Assembly: GCA_030631625.1 (NCBI GenBank) | Contig: DAOVKT010000014.1 | Span: 1-28,326 of the forward strand | DNA length: 28,326 bases | From: JAGLTZ01 sp023135015 | GTDB lineage: Bacteria; Blakebacterota; Blakebacteria; Blakebacterales; Blakebacteraceae | Direction: 5' to 3' | Shown: piece by piece, positions 7,436 to 17,247 of the stretch | Layout of the letters: the number at the start of each line of letters is the position of its first letter | How positions within the stretch are numbered: position 1 is the stretch's first letter | Program-made: the position numbers and the translations under genes | The notes under the pieces: generated by a model | Database searches by the model: none | What the model was told of the DNA's origin: nothing | The model's input: only the letters and a program-made list of their open reading frames with translations

Positions 7436-7513
7436 ATTCCTAGTGCAACTTAGGGTCACTGCTTCTTCAATCTATTCAATCGTTTTATGAACTTGTGGGA
7501 GAGTGAGAAATAA

Positions 7514-8695
7514 CTACGAGATCGGCACTGCTACCCAAAGAGACGAGTTCATCGAGCCTGAATCCCCGCTCAGGTAGAAGAAGTGGGGTCTATCCAGTGC
7601 ATCTATCACTACCCTGAAGACCTTCATCCGGTTGGTTGCACCAACTCTGGCCAAATCCTTGACGACGTCTACCAATTCCCAGGTGTGATCAGTTCCCGCC
7701 TCGCGTGTGGCCATGTTGACCGTAAAACGGGCAGCTCCCTGCCAGGCAGCAAAGGCGACATACGGCTTGCCTTCGGAGCTGAGACAGATATCGAAATTAC
7801 CTACATAAAGATCCTCAAAAATCGGGAGAGTCTCCGATACCCAGAAGAGTCCCACTTCGTCTGAGTCCAGCAGCTGCCACACCAGAAGGTTGTCCTGGTA
7901 CCCGACGGAACCAGCTACAAAGGGGAAACCGCCACTGGATACTGCGAGTGCGAGGTTTACGCCGGAATTAGTGATCTCCATTGATATCGTGGTGTCGGCA
8001 TCGGCTCGTCTGTACTGCCCGTAATCCTGATTCGTCCGGTGAAGGACAAGATGTTCCCGACCCAGGGCATCGATGGTGAAATCATCGACAGTGGAATAGA
8101 CACCCGTCTGGGGGACCTGACTCAGGGTCCAGCCAGTATCGGCCAGCGCAGCTCTTACCAGGCCCACACTGCCTGCACGGAGGATTGTAACCGGCCTTCC
8201 CTGGCTGTCAGAAGCCAGTGCGCCATAGCTTGTGGAGTCCCAGGCGACATTGTTGAACTTCGGGATGACGAGGGATGAATCGCCGGCGCCACCGACACGG
8301 TACAGTTTCATGCCGACCTCGGAATTTGAGGCTAGAATCCACCACGCCCCTCCAGGGCCTGGTGCAAGGCTGATCGAAGACGGATGCAGCCCCTCTCCCG
8401 ATAGGGTGGCGATCGTGCTCCATGCTCCGGCGCTGCTTTCCAGAAGTATGAGTTCCCGGTAGTCGGTCGCGGCCGCAACGGCAATGTGTCCATCGGGCGC
8501 CGACGCCGCTGCAACCTGCCAGATCGTTGCTGATTCGAGGACCAGACTGAAAGTGAAGCGGTTCTCGTTGCGGGTCTCGGAATGGGACGGGTCGAAAGAC
8601 TTGCGCGTACAGGCCGTGATCAGGGCCAGCAGCAGAAATACAGGTACCAGCCAGCAGGATATCTGAGTGCGACATGGTTTGTTTAGGTGAGGCAT
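7514..8695 (-). CDS. Lipoprotein with probable beta-propeller fold
   Basis: A 393-residue exported protein. The N-terminus SCWLVPVFLLLALITAC is a good lipoprotein signal with Cys29 as the lipidated residue. The mature part consists of repeated blocks that look like propeller blades, such as WQVAAASAPDGHIAVAAATD, YGALASDSQGRPVTILR, FTIDALGREHLVLHRT, ICLSSEGKPYVAFAAW and VVIDALDRPHFFYL, each with a turn of the type D-x-x-G-x-P followed by a hydrophobic strand. This pattern is seen in surface or periplasmic propellers of unknown ligand. GGGGAG lies just upstream of the ATG. It stands alone, divergent from the GAF/GGDEF-like gene. No specific function can be given. Confidence 0.78.
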   Translation of the reverse strand: MPHLNKPCRTQISCWLVPVFLLLALITACTRKSFDPSHSETRNENRFTFSLVLESATIWQVAAASAPDGHIAVAAATDYRELILLESSAGAWSTIATLSGEGLHPSSISLAPGPGGAWWILASNSEVGMKLYRVGGAGDSSLVIPKFNNVAWDSTSYGALASDSQGRPVTILRAGSVGLVRAALADTGWTLSQVPQTGVYSTVDDFTIDALGREHLVLHRTNQDYGQYRRADADTTISMEITNSGVNLALAVSSGGFPFVAGSVGYQDNLLVWQLLDSDEVGLFWVSETLPIFEDLYVGNFDICLSSEGKPYVAFAAWQGAARFTVNMATREAGTDHTWELVDVVKDLARVGATNRMKVFRVVIDALDRPHFFYLSGDSGSMNSSLWVAVPIS

Positions 8696-8862
8696 GGAAA
8701 CTCCCCGGCTAACAATTGCAAAACCTGCTTCACGTCCGGAACAGGATCGGGTGGCGGTGTATTGAAAAGACGGTCAGAAGGGTCCTGCCGTCCACACCTT
8801 TTCACCCCTGCGGAATCGTCAAAATACTATCCACCGTCAAAACTGGAATATTTAGGTGGAAC

Positions 8863-8891
8863 TTGCAAGCCTGCAGGTGGAAATTTAACAT
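8863..8891 (+). promoter_or_regulatory. Candidate sigma-70 promoter for the GAF/GGDEF-like gene
   Basis: TTGCAA (8863-8868) and TAACAT (8886-8891) are separated by exactly 17 bases, about 45 bases before the GTG start at 8937. Each hexamer matches consensus at about 4 of 6 positions, so this is a moderate call. An imperfect inverted repeat TCCACC/GGTGGA spans about 8829-8860 directly upstream. Confidence 0.35.
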
Positions 8892-8936
8892 GCTTATCTG
8901 TCGGCAGGTGTACAGAGCGCAATTGAAGGGGTATCT

Positions 8937-10571
8937 GTGATAGCTGAACCCGATCCAGCACCCGTGACCTTCGAAGATAGTACCGGTGTGCCCAGCGCAC
9001 TTGAGGCGCTGGAGCCTGTAGTACGCCGGTTGCTGTCCGCACTGAGGGGGGCCTCGGCCGCTTCGGAGGCTCTTCTCATGTTTGGCGATCCCAGAGACGA
9101 CAATAAGATACGCCTCCTGCTGGATGCCGCCGCGATAGATGGGGACACCTTACCCGTATCCGATCTTGTGTCTATTCCGCTGGGCGGGCTCAAAGACGAT
9201 TTCCCCGAGGATAATTCGACCGTAGTCTCCCTTGAGGAGAGGTATGCCGATCTCTGGATCGGTTTCGGGCTTGAGCGACCGGTAGATGCCCTCTGGGTCC
9301 CTCTTCAGTTCGAGGACCGTTTCTTCGGAGGGATACTGCTTGCAGGAGGCAGTGTGACCGACCCTCTCTCCCCAACCGCTGCCATTGAAGTGAAAACCGC
9401 TTCGGACCACCTGGCCAGCCTTCTGAGCCAGGTAGTCCGGTTAGAACGGGAGAATGAAAAGCTGGTTCAGCTGATACGCATGCTCCAGCTGACCCGTACC
9501 CTTATGCGTGAAGCTGAAGCCGGACACCTGCTCAATATGGTCCTGAACACCCTCTCGCGGATCGTAGGCAACAACCGCCTTGCGCTTTTCCCGACGACCG
9601 TGCTCGGCGAGCACCGGACATATGTTAGGCATGTGGACTCCAAAGAGGTGGCGATCCTCCACGATCTGGTGCTCAAGCATCTCGATCCGCGCTCTGATCT
9701 GAAGGTTCAGGGGCGGCAGGCGTGCAGCGATATCGCCGAAGTATATCCAGATCAGGAGTTATCGACTTTTTCCAGGGTGACACCGTGGGTGCTGCGCGAC
9801 GCCGGGCGCACATATCTCGGAATGCTCTACCTCTTCGACAACGATCCCGCTCAGGAGGATACGCTGAGCCACGCCGTTATCCGTACCATCGTGGTGGAGC
9901 TGGAACACACGCTGCGCCGCTATCTGCTGGAGGATGCCACCGCCCACGCCATCAGCGAGCTTCCATACCGTATCTGGTCTCGGGAGTACTGGCTTCGCCG
10001 CTTTGAAGAGGAGATCAACCTAACCGGGCGAAGGGGAACCCGTGTGACCTGCGGCATCCTTGAGGTCGTCAACTACGATGATCTCCTGGAGGGAATGGAC
10101 GACCTGTTACTGAAGGAGAGCATTCTCACTTTCATACAGGTGATCAAGGCGAGTGTGCGTGAAACTGATCTCATCTGCCGGCTGGACCGCAACCATTTTG
10201 GTGTCCTTTTTCTGGATGCGGCAAAGACGAAAGTGCTGCCCGCCCTGGAGCGGGTCGCGAACCAGATCCAGCGCATGGTAGGGGGCACGGCGTTGGCCCC
10301 ACGCATCAATTTTGTTGCCGGCCTGGCAGAATACCCGTGGGATGGTGAGGGGGTACCCACGCTGCTTCGCAAGACATGGACCGCTACAGCCATGGCGCGC
10401 TCCAAGGGTAACTATGCACTGGAGCCGTACGATCACGAATCGGCCCTGTCATTTCTCAAACGGCATGAGGAAATCAGGGAAGAGGTATCTGTCTATCTCG
10501 AACTGCTGGGGGATCTGGAGCTCTCCAGCACGACGATTACTCCTTCTCCATCTCCGCCTGAGGAACGCTAA
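8937..10571 (+). CDS. GAF-like sensor protein with degenerate GGDEF domain
   Basis: A 544-residue cytoplasmic protein with no membrane segments. The middle region has GAF-type features (a DALWVPLQFEDRFFGGILLAGG strand pair near residue 125, then a second GAF-like segment near 200-330 after a helix). The C-terminal part (about 345-520) follows the GGDEF fold: a first strand and helix, KESILTFIQVIKASVRETDLICRLDRNHFGVLFLDA, then a late helix TLLRKTWTATAMARSKGNYAL. The signature loop is DRNHF (417-421) instead of GGDEF, so cyclase activity is not expected; such domains often bind GTP or c-di-GMP, or act as protein contacts. The GTG start is supported by AAGGGG about 6 bases upstream. It precedes sufS but has a separate promoter-like gap. 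Confidence 0.75.
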   Translation: MIAEPDPAPVTFEDSTGVPSALEALEPVVRRLLSALRGASAASEALLMFGDPRDDNKIRLLLDAAAIDGDTLPVSDLVSIPLGGLKDDFPEDNSTVVSLEERYADLWIGFGLERPVDALWVPLQFEDRFFGGILLAGGSVTDPLSPTAAIEVKTASDHLASLLSQVVRLERENEKLVQLIRMLQLTRTLMREAEAGHLLNMVLNTLSRIVGNNRLALFPTTVLGEHRTYVRHVDSKEVAILHDLVLKHLDPRSDLKVQGRQACSDIAEVYPDQELSTFSRVTPWVLRDAGRTYLGMLYLFDNDPAQEDTLSHAVIRTIVVELEHTLRRYLLEDATAHAISELPYRIWSREYWLRRFEEEINLTGRRGTRVTCGILEVVNYDDLLEGMDDLLLKESILTFIQVIKASVRETDLICRLDRNHFGVLFLDAAKTKVLPALERVANQIQRMVGGTALAPRINFVAGLAEYPWDGEGVPTLLRKTWTATAMARSKGNYALEPYDHESALSFLKRHEEIREEVSVYLELLGDLELSSTTITPSPSPPEER

Positions 10572-10609
10572 TTCTGCGTTGCCTGCACTGCTCGGTTCCT
10601 TAACTTGGA

Positions 10610-10615
10610 TATAAT
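10610..10615 (+). promoter_or_regulatory. Candidate -10 element for sufS
   Basis: A perfect TATAAT stands 30 bases before the sufS ATG in a 73-bp gap. No consensus -35 is found 16-18 bases upstream (the hexamer there is ACTGCT), so it may need an activator, or sufS may be read from upstream. Confidence 0.35.
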
Positions 10616-10630
10616 TGGTCGGATTTTATA

Positions 10631-10636
10631 AGGAGG
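10631..10636 (+). promoter_or_regulatory. Ribosome binding site deciding the sufS start
   Basis: AGGAGG lies 8 bases before ATG 10645. It rules in this start over the in-frame TTG at 10615, which has no ribosome site and overlaps the candidate -10. Confidence 0.85.
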
Positions 10637-10644
10637 TGCTGGAA

Positions 10645-11934
10645 ATGGATTTATCAGAGAAGACCGATCCAGTGGCCGGTGCTGCCGGGGAAACTCCTGC
10701 CTCCCGGAGCATTCTGGATCCGTATGCCCTTCGAAAGGATTTCCCCATCCTGTCGCGCACCAGCAACGGAAAGCCCCTCGTCTATCTGGATAACGCTGCG
10801 ACCAGCCAGAAACCTGAGGTGGTGCTGAGCGCCCTCGACAGTTACTACAGAACTTACAATTCCAACGTTCACCGGGCCCTGCATATCCTCAGCCAGGAGG
10901 CCACCGGTGCATACGAGGCGGCCCGCACAATCCTCAGCCGGTTTATCGGGGCCCCCGATCCGGCCACCTGCATTTTCACCAAGAACGCCACAGAGGGCCT
11001 CAACCTGGTCGCCAATGCCTGGGGCCGGGCCAATCTCGCCGCCGGCGACGAGATCCTGATCACGGAGATGGAACACCACTCGAACATCGTGCCGTGGCAG
11101 ATGGTAGCAGAGGTGACAGGAGCCAAAGTCCGCTATGTACCGATCACCGATGAGGGCAGGCTAGATATGGAGGCCCTCGACAAGCTCCTGACCCCCCGTA
11201 CCCGGGTTGTAGGCGTGATCCATGTCAGCAACGTGCTGGGCACAATCAATCCAGTCGCTGAAATTGCACGCAAAGCCCATGAAGCCGGTGCGATCGTCGT
11301 GCTGGACGGCGCGCAGAGCGTTCCCCACCTGCCTGTGAATGTGGTGGAGTTGGATGTCGATTTCCTGGCATTCAGCTCTCATAAAATGTACGGCCCAACG
11401 GGGGTCGGGGTGCTGTGGGGCCGCAGAGAGCTTCTGGAGGAGATGCAGCCTTTCCTTGGCGGTGGCGAGATGATTGAGTTCGTCGCAAAAGAGGGGACCA
11501 CGTACAACAAGATCCCTTACAAGTTCGAGGCAGGTACTCCCAGCATCGCTGAAGTGATCGGAATGGGGGCGGCGGCCCAATACCTTCAGGGGGTAGGTCT
11601 TTCCAGCATCCACGAATATGAGAGTTCTCTGATCCGGTATGCTCTGGAGCGGCTTGAAAGCCTGGAGGGGATCCAGATCTTCGGACCGCGCGATGAAAGG
11701 GCGGCCCTTGTGTCGTTCAGCCTGGACGGCATCCACCCGCATGATGTTTCGACCATGCTCGACCAGGACTTCATCGCGGTGCGGGCCGGCCACCACTGCA
11801 CCCAGATACTGCACGCAGTCTTGAAGAGGCCGGCGACAACCAGGGCCTCCTTCGCCTTCTATAATACACGTGAAGAAGTCGATGTGCTGGTGGAAAGCCT
11901 TCGGAAGGCAGTTGAGTTCTTTTCCGGACGGTAA
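10645..11934 (+). CDS. sufS: Cysteine desulfurase SufS (class II)
   Basis: A PLP enzyme that takes sulfur from L-cysteine for Fe-S cluster assembly by the SUF scaffold. With the ATG at 10645 it has 429 residues, slightly longer than the usual 400-415 because of a polar leader. The fold begins at LRKDFPILSRTSNGKPLVYLDNAATSQKP. Seen motifs are NATEGLNLVA, EHHSNIVPWQ, the PLP lysine in FSSHKMYGPTG (Lys247) and the persulfide cysteine in RAGHHCTQ (Cys385). Pairing with SufU rather than SufE is indicated by the adjacent sufU. Unlike typical suf operons it is on the opposite strand from sufBCDU and ends exactly where sufU ends (TAA at 11932-11934, sufU stop at 11935-11937). Confidence 0.97.
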   Translation: MDLSEKTDPVAGAAGETPASRSILDPYALRKDFPILSRTSNGKPLVYLDNAATSQKPEVVLSALDSYYRTYNSNVHRALHILSQEATGAYEAARTILSRFIGAPDPATCIFTKNATEGLNLVANAWGRANLAAGDEILITEMEHHSNIVPWQMVAEVTGAKVRYVPITDEGRLDMEALDKLLTPRTRVVGVIHVSNVLGTINPVAEIARKAHEAGAIVVLDGAQSVPHLPVNVVELDVDFLAFSSHKMYGPTGVGVLWGRRELLEEMQPFLGGGEMIEFVAKEGTTYNKIPYKFEAGTPSIAEVIGMGAAAQYLQGVGLSSIHEYESSLIRYALERLESLEGIQIFGPRDERAALVSFSLDGIHPHDVSTMLDQDFIAVRAGHHCTQILHAVLKRPATTRASFAFYNTREEVDVLVESLRKAVEFFSGR

Positions 11935-12390
11935 CTACTCGGTAGAAACTTTTTCCCCGCTCTCCCCCAGAGCAGTCATAAGAGCATGCCAGCTCAGAGT
12001 GGCGCACTTCACACGGATGGGGAATTCGCGCACTCCGGCCATCACTGCGAGTTTACCCATCTCGGGGGCGACTTCAGCTTTCTGACTCGGGTCCCCGGTC
12101 ACCATCTCGTGAAAACTTTCGAAGAGGGATCGCACCTCTTCAAGGGTCTTTCCCTTCAGGATTTCGGACATCAACGAAGCTGAGGAAGTGGAGATAGCGC
12201 AGCCCGACCCCTCGAACGAGATGTCCCTGACCACGTCCCCCTCCATTTCTATGTATATGGTGATGTCGTCTCCGCAGAGAGGATTATGTCCCCTTGCCTT
12301 GTGGCTGGCGTTTTCCAGCCTGCCGAAGTTGCGGGGGTTCCGGCTGTGGTCGAGGATGACTTCCTGATACAGTTCTCGGAGATCAGACAT
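11935..12390 (-). CDS. sufU: SufU, zinc-dependent sulfurtransferase
   Basis: A 151-residue SufU/NifU-N family protein. The zinc and sulfur-transfer residues are all visible: Cys39 and Asp41 in NPLCGDD, Cys64 in GSGCAIS and Cys129 in RVKCATLSW. The insertion before the last cysteine typical of SufU as opposed to IscU is present, so it likely accepts the persulfide from SufS and passes sulfur to SufBCD rather than being the main scaffold. It is the last gene of the minus-strand operon, starting 6 bases after the sufD stop. There is no room for a terminator between it and sufS. Confidence 0.93.
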   Translation of the reverse strand: MSDLRELYQEVILDHSRNPRNFGRLENASHKARGHNPLCGDDITIYIEMEGDVVRDISFEGSGCAISTSSASLMSEILKGKTLEEVRSLFESFHEMVTGDPSQKAEVAPEMGKLAVMAGVREFPIRVKCATLSWHALMTALGESGEKVSTE

Positions 12391-12396
12391 AGAGCA

Positions 12397-13746
12397 CTAA
12401 ACCGCCTGTCGCACGATGTCACTATGGGGGAGCCGGTTAAGGAGCAACTCCTTCAGATCTTTCCTCACCGGTTTGAATTCAACCCGCTCTATGCACTCGC
12501 TGGCGAATGCGTATATGAGCAGACTGCGTGCGGCCTCCTCGCCAATCCCCCGCGAACGGAGATAGAAGAGCGCATCCTCGTCGAGCTGGCCGGTTGTGGA
12601 ACCGTGGGTACATTTTACGTCATCGGCGAATATTTCCAGCTGGGGGTTCGAGTTGACCATTGCCTGCTCGGACAGCAGCAGGTTGCGGTTCGTCTGTTCC
12701 GCATCGGTCTGCTGTGCGTCGGGATGGACGTGGATCCTTCCGTTGAAGACCGCTCTCGACTGCTCTTCCAGGATACCTTTGTACAATTCTCGGCTTGTGG
12801 AGCCCGGCCTGGTGTGTTCCACGGTCAGATGGTTGTCAACGAACTGATGTCCCTTCACCAGGTAGAGCCCGTTCATGGTGCACTCGGCTCCTTCTCCGTT
12901 CAGAACGGCGCCCAGGTCGTTTCGCACAAGGCCGCCGCCGAAGGATATCGACTGGCTTGTGACGGTGCTCTCACCGGCCAGGTAGAGCTGCTGGGTCGCG
13001 ATATGGTAAGCGTCAAGGCTCTCGTGCTGCAGCTTGTAGTGCTGGATTGTGGAGCCTTCCCCGGCGACGATCTCGGTGACGGCACAGGTGAGGTATTTAC
13101 CCCGTTCGGTACCCGCATAACTCTCGATGATCGTTACCTCACTGCCTTCCTCCGCGATAATCAGGTTACGGGGATATGAGACCGTCGGCTCACCAGTTCC
13201 CGTCGAGATGTAAAGAAGGTGGATAGGTTCACGGATCACGCTGTTGCGGGGGATAAAGATGAAAGCCCCTTCTTTGAGGAATGCGGTATTCAGCGCTACG
13301 AAGGCGTTATCCTCGAATGAAGCATACCTGCCCAGGTGAGCCTGGACCTTCTCAGGGTGGGTTCTGAGGGCATCGGCCAGATTGCCCATGACCGCGTCCT
13401 GGGGCAGATCACACAGTGAGGAGAATGTCGGGCAGTAGTGGCCGTTAATAAAGACCATCTCAGCGCACACCACATAGGAGAATGGAACCATCTGCATGGG
13501 ACTGATCTCGCTCTCACCGCTTCCTATCCTCCTGAATGCGGTGCGGGCGATAGGGGCGATGTCGGTGAACCGCCACTGCTCCTGGGAGGTCTTCGGGAAA
13601 CCGATGTCCTCGAACCGGCCGATGGCGCTGTGACGCAGCTGAGCCAGCGCTGAGGGCTCATGGGGGGGGAGCTGGGACGAGAAGCTGGTGTAATCCTCCA
13701 ACCAGCTGCCCATCTCTGCTACGCTTATAAAGTCGTGGAGTGCCAT
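12397..13746 (-). CDS. sufD: Fe-S assembly protein SufD
   Basis: A 449-residue SufD, the partner of SufB in the SufBC2D scaffold complex. The N-terminal helical domain includes the typical QEQWRFTDIAPIAR. The right-handed beta-helix core follows, with the family signature region RPGSTSRELYKGILEEQSRAVFNGRIHVHPDAQQTDAEQTNRNLLLSEQAMVNSNPQLEIFADDVKCTHGSTTGQLDEDALFYLRSRGI, in which the C-x-H-G-S/A-T block and LDEDALFYL are diagnostic. It follows sufC by 11 bases and precedes sufU by 6, so the four minus-strand genes form one operon. Length is normal. Confidence 0.96.
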   Translation of the reverse strand: MALHDFISVAEMGSWLEDYTSFSSQLPPHEPSALAQLRHSAIGRFEDIGFPKTSQEQWRFTDIAPIARTAFRRIGSGESEISPMQMVPFSYVVCAEMVFINGHYCPTFSSLCDLPQDAVMGNLADALRTHPEKVQAHLGRYASFEDNAFVALNTAFLKEGAFIFIPRNSVIREPIHLLYISTGTGEPTVSYPRNLIIAEEGSEVTIIESYAGTERGKYLTCAVTEIVAGEGSTIQHYKLQHESLDAYHIATQQLYLAGESTVTSQSISFGGGLVRNDLGAVLNGEGAECTMNGLYLVKGHQFVDNHLTVEHTRPGSTSRELYKGILEEQSRAVFNGRIHVHPDAQQTDAEQTNRNLLLSEQAMVNSNPQLEIFADDVKCTHGSTTGQLDEDALFYLRSRGIGEEAARSLLIYAFASECIERVEFKPVRKDLKELLLNRLPHSDIVRQAV

Positions 13747-13757
13747 GGGCGGTGACC

Positions 13758-14531
13758 TCAGTCCTGCCCTTCCTCGCTGCCGTCCGGGGGCTGCTTCTTG
13801 AGCCAGGTGTAGCCCTTCTCCTCCAGCTTTTCAGCCAGCTCTTTGCCGCCAGACTGCACGATCTGGCCGTCTACCAGCACATGAACAAAGTCGGGAACGA
13901 TGTAGTTGAGCAGGCGCTGGTAGTGTGTGATTACCAGGAACGCACGCTCCTGGTTCCGCATCGAGTTTACGCCGTCGGCCACGATTTTGAGCGCATCGAT
14001 GTCCAGCCCGGAGTCGGTCTCGTCGAGTATGGCCAGCTTTGGTTCGAGTACGGCCATGTGGAAGATCTCGTTCCGCTTCTTCTCACCCCCCGAGAAGCCT
14101 TCGTTGACTGGCCTCTTGAGCATTTCCTCGTCCATTTTTACCAGTTTCATCTTTTCTCTGGCGAGTTCCAGGAAGTCGAAGGCGTCTATCACCTGTTGGC
14201 CGCGGTGCTTGCGGATGGCGTTGAGGGCGGCTTTGAGGAAATAGGCATTTGTGATGCCCGGGATCTCGACTGGATACTGGAAGGCCAAGAAGATACCCTC
14301 GCGTGCCCGCTCTTCCGGATCCAGGTCGAACAGGTTCTTCCCGTTGTAGAGGACCTCGCCCTCGGTGACTGTGTAGCTGTCGCGTCCGGCGAGTACCTGA
14401 CTGAACGTACTCTTTCCCGAGGCATTGGGACCCATTATGGCATGGACCTCTCCCGGTTTGACGGTGAGGTTCAGGCCTTTAAGGATCTCCTTGCCTTCGA
14501 TTCGGGTGTGCAGGTTCTTGACTTCCAGCAT
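13758..14531 (-). CDS. sufC: Fe-S assembly ATPase SufC
   Basis: A 257-residue ABC-type ATPase of the SUF complex, soluble and bound to SufB and SufD. Motifs are Walker A GPNASGKST (34-42; most SufC have GPNGSGKST), Q-loop FLAFQYPVEIPG, signature GFSGGEKKRNEI, Walker B LAILDETDSGLD and H-loop ITHYQRLL. EKKRNE and DETDSGLDIDAL are SufC-specific, which separates it from transporter ATPases. It begins 17 bases after the sufB stop. Confidence 0.97.
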   Translation of the reverse strand: MLEVKNLHTRIEGKEILKGLNLTVKPGEVHAIMGPNASGKSTFSQVLAGRDSYTVTEGEVLYNGKNLFDLDPEERAREGIFLAFQYPVEIPGITNAYFLKAALNAIRKHRGQQVIDAFDFLELAREKMKLVKMDEEMLKRPVNEGFSGGEKKRNEIFHMAVLEPKLAILDETDSGLDIDALKIVADGVNSMRNQERAFLVITHYQRLLNYIVPDFVHVLVDGQIVQSGGKELAEKLEEKGYTWLKKQPPDGSEEGQD

Positions 14532-14548
14532 AGCCTGTCTTCTCTTTC

Positions 14549-16054
<1,506 letters not shown>

Positions 16055-16059
16055 ACCAG

Positions 16060-16065
16060 TTCCTT
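16060..16065 (-). promoter_or_regulatory. Ribosome binding site deciding the sufB start
   Basis: AAGGAA on the minus strand stands about 5-6 bases before the ATG at 16054. The longer in-frame start at 16198 has no such site and lies inside the promoter -35, which would be impossible for the transcript proposed here. Confidence 0.7.
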
Positions 16066-16170
16066 CGCCGAGAATGGGTTGGCCGGTACGAACTCTCTTT
16101 TGGGTTCTCAGGACGAGACCGGAGGGCCACATTAAAACCGGACCATTTTTGTCGCGTTTATACGCACTGT

Positions 16171-16198
16171 ATGATAAGGGGAGTCGACTCCTTGTCAA
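16171..16198 (-). promoter_or_regulatory. suf operon promoter (sigma-70 type)
   Basis: On the minus strand a perfect TTGACA (16193-16198) and TATCAT (16171-16176, 5 of 6 matches) are spaced by 16 bases. This is the best promoter in the window. Transcription would start near 16164, giving a leader of about 110 bases before sufB. Confidence 0.75.
16180..16191. promoter_or_regulatory. Palindromic operator candidate in suf promoter spacer
   Basis: GGAGTCGACTCC is a perfect 12-bp palindrome placed inside the -35/-10 spacer of the suf promoter, where a bound dimer would block RNA polymerase. It does not match the IscR type 1 order or the SufR CAAC-N6-GTTG site. No regulator gene lies nearby, so its binder is unknown. 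Confidence 0.5.
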
Positions 16199-16254
16199 CC
16201 ACCGTTCTTACAAGTGTTGGAACTGCATTTGCACCAGAGAGAGAGGTTATAGGA

Positions 16255-17247
16255 ATGTCACATCGCACGATCGCGTTGATGGCGGTACTGCCGATGTTAC
16301 TTGCCGCTTCACCGCCGGCCGAGGCTCAGGTCGAGGGGATGGGTGCACTTAAAGGAAGGGTCTACTTCGACCTGCAGAAAGGTTTGAGCGATTCAAACGA
16401 GGATGTACTGACATACAGATTCCGTCGGCTCTACTTCGGATATGACATGCAGATATCGGAGGAGGTGAAGGGCAGGTTCCTGGTCGATGCCGGTCAGGAT
16501 CCAGGTGGCGGCCACTCGGTGTTTCTGAAGCATGCGTACGCCGAATGGCAGGCTGCCAACGGTTTAACACTGAGGGTGGGACAGCAAGGGACGATAATGT
16601 ACAGCGAAATTGAGGGCATCTGGGGCTATCGGTCGATCGCAAAGACATTCCAGGACAACTTCGGCATCCGCTCTTCCTCTGATCTTGGTATTTTAGGAGC
16701 TTTTTCCGTCAGTGATCTGGTAGGTGTGAAGGCTATGATGAGTAATGGCAACGGTTTTAAAAGGAAGGACGACAATGCCTACGGGAAGGCGTATGAGTTC
16801 AAGGGTCTGATCACTCCGTTCGAAGGTCTGCTGGTAAGCGCCTTCTTCGGAATAAACGGTTTCGACTCTGATGGTGATCCAGATACTGATGATATGGAAA
16901 ATGCCGTCACAATGGACCTCTCGGTTGGCTATCAGGGAGAGGGGTATACGGCCGGGGGCTCATTGACAACCCAGTCCAATCACGGGTTCAGTTCCGGCTC
17001 TGACGGATTGGGTTTCTGTGCTTTTGGTAAATATTCAATCACTGATTCGCCTTTTGGTCTGCTGGCGCGATACGACAGCTGGGATCCAGACACCGGTGTT
17101 GACGACAACACCGAGACTTTGATGATTCTGGGGCTCGACTATTCGGCTGCTGAAGGTCTACACATCATCCCCAATATCCAGCACGTGAAGCAGGGCGGCA
17201 GGGATGCCGTCAATACGTTCCTTCTTACCTTCCATTGGGAATGGTAA
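16255..17247 (+). CDS. Porin-like outer-membrane beta-barrel protein
   Basis: A 330-residue exported protein. The start at 16255 is preferred over in-frame 16042 because it begins directly with a signal peptide (MSHRTIALMAVLPMLLAASP, cleavage after AEA) and AGAGAGAGG lies upstream. The mature part alternates strands and turns in porin fashion: VYFDLQKGLSDSNEDVLTYRFRRLYFGYDM, LRVGQQGTIMYSEIEGIWGY, and a late FLLTFHWEW ending in an aromatic residue, the usual BAM recognition end. The opening resembles phosphate-selective porin (OprP/OprO) style barrels, but the substrate is not readable. Asp-rich turns (DSDGDPDTDD) suggest calcium-binding loops. Divergent from sufB; the stop is overlapped by hairpin copy 2. 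Confidence 0.8.
   Translation: MSHRTIALMAVLPMLLAASPPAEAQVEGMGALKGRVYFDLQKGLSDSNEDVLTYRFRRLYFGYDMQISEEVKGRFLVDAGQDPGGGHSVFLKHAYAEWQAANGLTLRVGQQGTIMYSEIEGIWGYRSIAKTFQDNFGIRSSSDLGILGAFSVSDLVGVKAMMSNGNGFKRKDDNAYGKAYEFKGLITPFEGLLVSAFFGINGFDSDGDPDTDDMENAVTMDLSVGYQGEGYTAGGSLTTQSNHGFSSGSDGLGFCAFGKYSITDSPFGLLARYDSWDPDTGVDDNTETLMILGLDYSAAEGLHIIPNIQHVKQGGRDAVNTFLLTFHWEW

Noticed and set aside
12286..13179. Long plus-strand frame (297 codons) across sufU/sufD
   Set aside because: It lies entirely antisense to two clearly identified genes and has no recognisable domain. High GC keeps the opposite frames open. The same holds for 13740-14552, 1470-2333 and 23086-23895.
16180..16191. IscR type 1 or SufR operator
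   Set aside because: Half-site order and spacing do not fit either consensus, so only an unknown-operator call is kept.
16055..16198. N-terminal extension of sufB by 48 codons
   Set aside because: It overlaps the promoter -35, lacks a ribosome site and matches no SufB. The start at 16054 explains the gene better.
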